A stretch of DNA of 64,000 bases from Cheiracanthium punctorium (lineage: Eukaryota; Arthropoda; Arachnida; Araneae; Cheiracanthiidae), in NCBI GenBank assembly GCA_038373885.1, contig JAWZYV010016048.1:558001-622000 (forward strand), read 5' to 3'. A program made the position numbers and the translations under genes. Shown here in pieces: positions 57,796-64,000 of this stretch; within the stretch, counting starts at the first letter, position 1; each line of letters starts with the position of its first letter. Below the pieces are notes generated by a model, which made no database searches, had not been told where the DNA came from, and was given only the letters and a program-made list of their open reading frames with translations.

Positions 57796-57799
57796 AAAA

Positions 57800-58150
57800 C
57801 ACAGTATTTTAATGTATCGGGGGATTCTCTTTACATGTCTACAGGAGTGGACTGGTACACCAGGGACTTTAAATAACGCCATAGCCAAAAATTTACAGGA
57901 GTCAAATCAGGTGACCATTCGTCTTGTAGAGCCAATCGGAGCTCATGAATCATTACTGGATGTAAGTAACGTGCTTCCAAGCGTCTTCCTAGAAAGTCCT
58001 ACTCATGCTCGATGGGATTTAGATCTGGCGGCCTTGCCGGTCAGTCCATGCGTTCAGAATCCTAACTCTCCAACACATTTTCAACATCTACTGTCCGATG
58101 AGGTGGCGCATTGTCATCCATGAAAAGAAACTGCGTACCCATAGCGCCTC
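57800..58150 (-). pseudogene. chimeric relic of two Tc1/mariner-type transposases
   Basis: The minus strand first reads GAMGTQFLFMDDNAPPHRT (second catalytic Asp block), VENVLES-stop-DSERMD-stop-PARPPDLNPIEH (last acidic residue) and DFLGRRLEARY, a Tc1-like C-terminus with three stops in the usual Trp/Glu positions. After ALQDEW the reading continues as SPDLTPVNFWLWRYLKSLVY, which is the DLTPxDFxLWGYLKxxVY block of a different mariner-type family at the equivalent position. The join is near 57,925. It cannot be functional. Confidence 0.75.
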
Positions 58151-58175
58151 TAAAAGGATGCACATAGGAAAGAGT

Positions 58176-58320
58176 AGGGATGGACGCGAGACACGCAAGA
58201 CGAGAAACAGGGCTGTCTCGTCTCGTCTCGTCTCGCAGTGGTAAACCTCTGCCTCATCTCACGCCTCACAGAAAAATTGCCTGTCTCGTCTCGCGAGTCT
58301 CGCAAAATTAAGGACTGCGA
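58176..58320. repeat. GAGAC/GTCTC-rich repeat, block 1
   Basis: TCTCGTCTCGTCTCGTCTCG and scattered GACGAGA/TCTCGC strings. They read as Arg-Arg-Asp-Glu-rich peptides on the minus strand, an artefact of the repeat. Confidence 0.8.
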
Positions 58321-58329
58321 TTTTGTTAC

Positions 58330-59820
58330 CATATTTTAGAAATATTAATACTATTTTATTGAAAATAAATATTAATAATAACAATTAGTTACATATTACC
58401 ATATTAGTACATATATTAGTAACCATATTAACTCATATGTGCATTTGAAGTGATAAAAGTTCAGAATTAATCCGTATATATAACGTGACATGACACCGAA
58501 AAAATCTTCGTTTTTATTTATTTATTTACTAAATAAGTTTGAAATGTTTTCCATGAAAAAATAATGATAGCATACTTGAATAATTTATTCATAATTCTGT
58601 ATTATGCGTATACATGAATTCGACATTAAAATTCACTTGCAATTCAAACATCTTTTTTAAGCTATCTAAATATTTACAAAAAACAATAATTATCAGAACT
58701 ATGAAACCGAATATCTATGTTGACATCAGTGATCAGTTGGGGGGGGAGGGAGGCTAATTAAAAGAATAATCTTAAAAAAAGTTGTCTAACAAGATGATTG
58801 AATTCCATTGTTTTTTTTTTTATTTACAAGCAACGATTACCCTGCGCATATTAATAAATAGATGATTTCTTTTTAAAAAATCATTCTGTAGTTATTATAA
58901 CTAAATTTATACATGGAAGGTTTTTTTTTCATAAAATTTTTATCTAGATAGACATAGAACAATATATATACAGTGGAACCTACTTATACAATTGACAATA
59001 CACACATACACGTGTGAGTGTGTGTGTTATAGGATCTTTTCCTAGATTTGATCAAACATGTTAAGTGGAAAACTTCTTAAATGGGAAAGCACAAAGCATA
59101 AATGATTAAAAATATAAACATATTTCTTTTATAAAAGATATTTGAGTGTTTATATAAGAATAATTGAGGTTAATTGAAGTATAAGGATAATTGAAGTTAT
59201 GGTTTTATCGTTTCTTAAAAGGAAATTTCAAAATTGCGAACTGAGGTGACATTTAATAGCCATCCCTGAGTTAGAGTCTTATGAGCGAATGATAAAATGA
59301 GTTACATATATTAAAATAAAAAGAATTTTTAAATGTAGCTTGCTCAAACATATATGTAAGTAATTTAAAAATTCAATTTAGGAAATCTTAAAAAAGCTTT
59401 GCATCACGAAACTCAACAGTGGTCAAAAATGAGTTGAGATGCTTGTGATAGTAAAAGGGGCCCCCAAAGTTAGTGCCCCTGGGACCCATCTAAATATGGT
59501 CAGGATTTGGACATGCCGTACCGCCTTTCCTCAGTTTACTTATTATTTTTCTGTCTTCTACTCTGTTTTCTTTCATTTTTCCAGTTTCTTTCACTGTCCT
59601 ATCCTTTGTGTGTTTTGTTTATCCCTCGTGCTGTTCTAATTTTAAATTTTACGTGTTTCTGTGTATTACAAAGTGGTGATAGTATGTCAGGAACGATAAT
59701 AAAGGAGACGCAAGTTAAACGGTAGAGGCTTCAGTCAAAGCGTACCCTCCCTTCTCAGGATGGAGTAGCTAATCAAATATGTCACTGCAATTCAGATTGA
59801 AAAGTAATTCGTATCGTAAA
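58330..59820. other. sequence between two GTCTC-rich blocks
   Basis: AT-rich with a G-run near 58,741, a T/C-rich stretch at 59,518-59,650 and no recognisable gene. The two flanking GTCTC-rich blocks could mark the ends of one element, but I see no termini. Confidence 0.35.
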
Positions 59821-59829
59821 TTTATGCGA

Positions 59830-60015
59830 GAAATTCTCATGAGAAATCTCGCGCGGGACTAGACTCTGTCTCCTCTAGCAAAATATTTTCTTTCTCGTCT
59901 CGCAATATTTTTCCTTTCTCGTCTCTCAAAATAATTGTCTGTCTCGTCTCGCATTGCAAGACAAGAAAACGATACAATGGGAGATTTCTCGCTTCTCACG
60001 TACATCGCTACGAAG
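59830..60015. repeat. GAGAC/GTCTC-rich repeat, block 2
   Basis: GTCTCGTCTCGCAATATT, CTCGTCTCTCAAAATAATTG and GTCTGTCTCGTCTCGCATTG form a diverged array of the same motif as block 1. A GC-richer patch without a recognised protein follows to about 60,190. Confidence 0.8.
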
Positions 60016-60224
60016 GAGAATCTCGCCAGAATAGCTGGCCCCATCTCTGGATTCTCCAGGGACCCTGGGATCCCATAGCTGGGATTTCCTTTGAAGATGA
60101 GAATGTCGTTACGACAACCAAGGATATCTCCCTAAATGTAAACACCGTGACCTCAGAAACTGTCCCTTTCAATGGTCTTATAGCGGTTATGGCGCGTTCC
60201 CCGCTCTCTAAAAATTAAATTTCT

Positions 60225-60412
60225 AAAAATTATATTTTTTTCATTATTCATTATGCCTTTACATTATTATTAAAATATTTTTATGATGCAAAATATGGTG
60301 TAAAATATGCTAGCAAATGTGAAAGTTTTATTTAAAGTTTTATATGATTTTATACAAGTTTTAACTTTAAGGGGTTCATTTTGGTCCACCTTACCCTACT
60401 CTCTGAATAGTG
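60225..60412 (+). mobile_element. pogo-like family, copy 4 (3' end only)
   Basis: ATTTTTATGATGCAAAATAT and GTGTAAAATAT through AAGTTTTAACTTTAAGG, TTCATTTTGGTCCACCTTAC match the 3' end of copy 3. The terminus TTTTGGTCCACC is intact and is followed by TTACCCTACT. Confidence 0.75.
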
Positions 60413-60419
60413 CTTGAAA

Positions 60420-61160
60420 AATTACTCGAACACTGTAAATGATCAAAATTAAAATGCTGTTGTATCAATATTTTTATACTTTATTTTTGAATAGCAAGAA
60501 CTTTTCCAAAAGTTCTTACAATAAATAATGCTACTGAATTGAAAATAAAATTTGTGTTTTTATATCAAAGATATTCATAAAATATAGAAGGATTTAAACA
60601 TTTCCTTTAAGTTAATTCATTGTTATGGAATTATCAACATCAGTTAAAAATAGCCGCATAAAATAAATCAATGAATTTATAGAAAAATATTTATTAGTTA
60701 AAAAAAGTAAAACATTTTCGCATTCATATCTTGTTATATCATTGCTTTTGATACAAATGTCTTCTTTTATCAAAATCCGTGGAATTTCCAGTAACTTTTT
60801 TGATTACTAAATTATATAAAAGCCACATTTGACTTTTAAATGCTTTCGAAAAATAATAAAATAACTATATTTCATTTAAACGAAATGGACATAGAGTTTA
60901 AAATACATCTCTGAAAACTTGAAGATATGTATTATTGATACAATTTAAAAGATATACAGTGAAAGATAACTTAATTAGTACAATTAGAGTATAGAAATGT
61001 GGTGAAAGCAGGACTGTATAAAATACACAATAAATCTCTGTGAAATATCTTTAAATCCAAGAGTATAACCGAAAGTATTATATACGAAATGTGAGAAGGC
61101 GATCAAGTGAAACACACTTTGAGTGTACACAAGCATGTGTATGGAGATTTTTGATATAGT
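60420..61160. other. AT-rich sequence, nothing recognised
   Basis: No gene, repeat terminus or RNA is supported. Confidence 0.45.
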
Positions 61161-61170
61161 TATGTGTTAT

Positions 61171-61171
61171 A

Positions 61172-61205
<34 letters not shown>

Positions 61206-61218
61206 ATATATATTTATA

Positions 61219-61282
<64 letters not shown>
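61171..61282. repeat. (TA)n microsatellite, left of the foldback
   Basis: A TA tract with a few TTTA interruptions. A further TA/TG tract (63,062-63,101) flanks the other side of the foldback, consistent with insertion into a pre-existing microsatellite. Confidence 0.97.
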
Positions 61283-61288
<6 letters not shown>

Positions 61289-61302
61289 CATATGTCTATA
61301 TA

Positions 61303-63061
61303 CAGGGTGTCCAGCCTTAATGTGACCCAATAGCTAATTCCCGAACCATTCGGTTTAGATATGCACTTCCAATTTGAAAAGGTAAAGAATGTTTTTACGT
61401 GCTTTTCAAACCAAAAAACCCATTTAGAAAAAAATTACAAAAATTAAATTTTTAAACGGTCCAAAGGTTTTATCACTTATATTTAGGAAAAGATGCAATA
61501 CACAAAAACAAAGTAAACACAAAAAGTTTCATTTTCTTACGATAAAAACTGACCACGTTATGGAACTTTGAAAATCATGCATTTCATCCATTTTCTCGGC
61601 CAATTTCAAGAAGCTAGTAAGGGACCGTCTCCAAAGTGAAATTAATTGGAACTCTGCCAGGAAACATTCGTTCTTGCACGTCACTCTTATGTAAATCGTT
61701 TTTAAATTTAAAAGTACACACATTACGTTAATATTACAGAGTACTTAAGAAACAAAATTTATTCTGTGTACGTGTAAAACATAGATAAAATAAAATATTT
61801 TGGACGATGAAAACTTTTCAAAAGCAGTTCCAAAAACTTAGACTTATTTGCCTGCGGCTTCAGACTGATTTGCTGCGGTACTGATCATGACAAACGTTAA
61901 AAATCTGTTGTGTAGTCGCTTGCAATTGCATACAGTCGTATTCTAATATTACGAATTCTAGTACAGGAGAACGAGATGTATACAAATGAAGAATACTGCG
62001 AAATGGTACTGTTGTATGGGCAGTGTAATCGAAATAAGAGAGAGGCGGCAAGACTTTATGCCATTAAATTTCCCAGTCGAAGACATCTATCTTATAGTAC
62101 AATTGCCCGTGCTGTTCAACGCTTGTATAGAACTGGGAGTTGTCATTGACGTATTCCCTTGCCTCGTGCCACACGTTCAAGCTTGCGGATACCCGCTGAG
62201 GATGTTCTAGGATATGCCCTGGCTCATCCTGAAGGTAGTGTCCAGGATATTAGCAAGGCTTATTCCTACTCAAAATCGACGGTGTGGAACATATTACATA
62301 CGTACGGTGCATTTCCTTATCGTCCAGTCCTGGCGCAGGAGCTAATGCCTGGAGACCAGTTGTATACATCTCGTTCTCCCATACTAGAATTCGTAATATT
62401 AGAATACGGCTGTATGCAATTGCAAGCGACTACACAACAGATTTTTAACGTTCGCCATGATCAGTATCGCAGCAAATCAGTCTGAAGACGCAGGCAAATA
62501 AGTCTATTTTTTTTTGAACTCCTTTTGAAAAGTTTTCTTCATCCAAAATATTTTTTTTATCTATGTTTTACACGTACACAGAATAAATTTTGTTTCTTAA
62601 GTACTCAATTATTGTAATATTAACGTAATGTATGTACTTTTAAATTTAAAAACAATTTACATAAGAGTGACGTGCAAGAGCGAAAGTTTCCTGGCAGAGT
62701 TCCAATTAATTTCACTTTGGAGACGGTCCCTTACTAGCTTCTTGAAATTGGCCGAGAAAATGGTTGAAATGTATGATTTTCAAAGTTCCATAACTTGGTC
62801 AGTTTTTATCGTAATAAAATGAAACTTTTTGTGTTTACTTTGTTTTTGTGTACTGCATCTTTTCCTAAATATAAGTGATAGGACCTGGGGACCGTATAAA
62901 AATTTAATTTTTGTAATTTTTTTCTAAATGAGTTTTTTGGTTCGAAAAGCACGTAAAAACATTCTTTACCCTTTTTAAAACATTTTTTAAATTGGAAGTG
63001 CATATCTAAACCGAACGGTTCGGGAATTAGCTATTGGGTCACATTAAGGCCGGACACCCTG
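61303..63061. mobile_element. 1,759-bp foldback transposon with about 690-bp arms
   Basis: It begins CAGGGTGTCCAGCCTTAATG and ends with the inverted copy (GGCCGGACACCCTG). TA flanks both sides (61,301-61,302 and 63,062-63,063). The left arm runs to about 61,984 and the right arm starts at about 62,361, with only scattered differences and small indels. The 376-bp centre codes for a transposase DNA-binding domain. A CAGGG terminus with a TA target fits Tc1/mariner-type elements. Confidence 0.93.
61976..62362 (+). pseudogene. DUF4817-type HTH domain of a mariner-like transposase, one stop
   Basis: From ATG at 61,976, whose first codons lie in the left arm, the frame reads MYTNEEYCEMVLLYGQCN, REAARLYAIKFPSRRHLS and TIARAVQRLYRTGS, matching the DUF4817 helix-turn-helix found at the start of a large arthropod transposase family (Y-x-x-x-x-Y-x-D/E-M, FP-x-R, F/I-x-R-x-x-x-x-L-x-x-TG). 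TGA at 62,147-62,149 (codon 58) interrupts it. The same frame resumes with LRIPAEDVLGYALAHPEGSV and KSTVWNILHTYGAFPYRP, the second HTH and linker. It then runs into the right arm, so the catalytic DDE domain is absent. Intact relatives have more than 300 residues. Confidence 0.8.
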
Positions 63062-63101
<40 letters not shown>

Positions 63102-63102
<1 letters not shown>

Positions 63103-64000
63103 AATCTTCATGACTTTCTCTGATTATTTTCTTTCAAACCAAGTTAAATCGGTGTGACATGAATAGTTAACAATTTTTACCTTACTTTTATTAGTTATCA
63201 ATATTGATGCTTCCCGTAGGTATTTGAAAACTTTCTCTAAAGTAAATCTTTGCACGTCTGAAATTCCCTCGTGTAATTATCTTCTCTGGTAATTATCTGT
63301 TCTGCAAGCTCACTGTCATGAAAATATATGACTGCTGTTATAATTTCTGAACGTTTCAATAAAAGCACGCTCTCATTTATTGTAAAATATCTGTAAATGA
63401 AATTTACTTTCTTAAAAAACTGCACATTTTGATTCCGAAAACCAGTCATTATCTGACTTATTCAGCTATATTGAATAACACGACATATTTTTTATTCTTT
63501 TCAATACCCATTTAAAAGTTTATCAGAATTTCTTTCTTAGAAAATTCTTCCAAAGTATTTTTACTGCGGTTGATATTTGAAACATTAAAAAAAAGTATTT
63601 CCACCTCAAAAACTTTCAACTTAGCGGAAAAACCGAAGGAAAGGGAAATGTTTTAACTAGGCAACGTAAATACTTCCCCAGATATATGAACAAGGAAAAG
63701 TCGTTCGCTGTAAATACAACGCAAAATTATTGATTTCCAGTTTGGAAGAGATAATAATACGAGTTTTATTCACGCAGTGCTCTATGCGTTAAAAGTAGGT
63801 TTTATATCGAGAGAACGCTAACCGCACTTTATATTGCGTTTTTCATTCTAATCACTAAAAAGAAACATGTACCACAGTAATAAAGTGTTCTACTTAATAC
63901 TGAAATTAATGTCACATGATAAGAGGGAATAACTTGTAATGAAAACTATATGGTTAGGAAAATATGTAAATTCAAGGATTAAAATAATTCACAGAAATTA
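63102..64000. other. AT-rich sequence, nothing recognised
   Basis: No gene, repeat terminus or RNA is supported up to the end of the window. Confidence 0.45.

Noticed and set aside
58150..58332. Arg/Asp/Glu-rich minus-strand frames (also 59,859-60,044) as RD-repeat proteins
   Set aside because: They arise from the GTCTCG repeat, and the two blocks have different frames and spacing.

Overview
This is a eukaryotic, strongly AT-rich intergenic window made largely of transposable-element debris. There is no bacterial gene organisation, no rRNA and no convincing host protein-coding gene. The mix of elements points to an arthropod: Penelope-like retroelements with an N-terminal GIY-YIG domain, one tRNA-derived SINE family, Tc1/mariner and DUF4817-type transposases, a Jockey/R1-like LINE and a BEL/Pao gag relic. 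A chelicerate such as a spider is my best guess, but nothing here fixes the species.

Layout. 1-6 kb: a decayed BEL/Pao-like gag fragment next to a SINE-like piece, then three small TIR elements (2.2, 4.6 and 5.3 kb). 8.4-16.2 kb: two copies of a pogo-like family whose termini resemble GGTGGCCTAAAATGATC; the second ends in two back-to-back perfect hairpins. 17.4-19.5 kb: a dead Tc1-like transposon whose transposase is split by a LINE 3' fragment with a TAAATC target duplication. 22.2-26.5 kb: paired palindromes, a 5'-truncated Penelope-like element with a C-terminal GIY-YIG, its duplicated 3' end, a (TA)n tract and a perfect 52-bp-arm palindrome. 30.6-32.4 kb: a foldback and a probable minus-strand solo LTR with TATA box, initiator and AATAAA. 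35.9-45.5 kb: the main object, described below. 46.5-60.4 kb: sparse MITEs, SINEs and transposase relics. 61.3-63.1 kb: a 1.76-kb foldback with about 690-bp arms around a transposase DNA-binding domain.

The most complete element (about 36,872-45,462) is a Penelope-like retroelement. Its N-terminal zinc-binding and GIY-YIG region and downstream reverse transcriptase (YIDD) share one frame, broken by a single TAA. The domain order is that of the permuted Naiad clade. It is bounded by direct pseudo-LTRs of about 574 bp that differ at only three positions I could find, each carrying the same nested hairpin. The left pseudo-LTR is interrupted by a 3,565-bp non-autonomous DNA transposon (TIRs CCCA..TAGCACACATACGT, TA target duplication). 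The right pseudo-LTR preserves the empty site, so the insertion can be read to the base. That transposon in turn contains subterminal tandem arrays and a truncated SINE, giving three levels of nesting. Its TIRs resemble those of two 108-109-bp MITEs near 52 and 54 kb.

Frames were translated by eye and repeats matched by eye. Family names rest on recognised motifs, not on searches.
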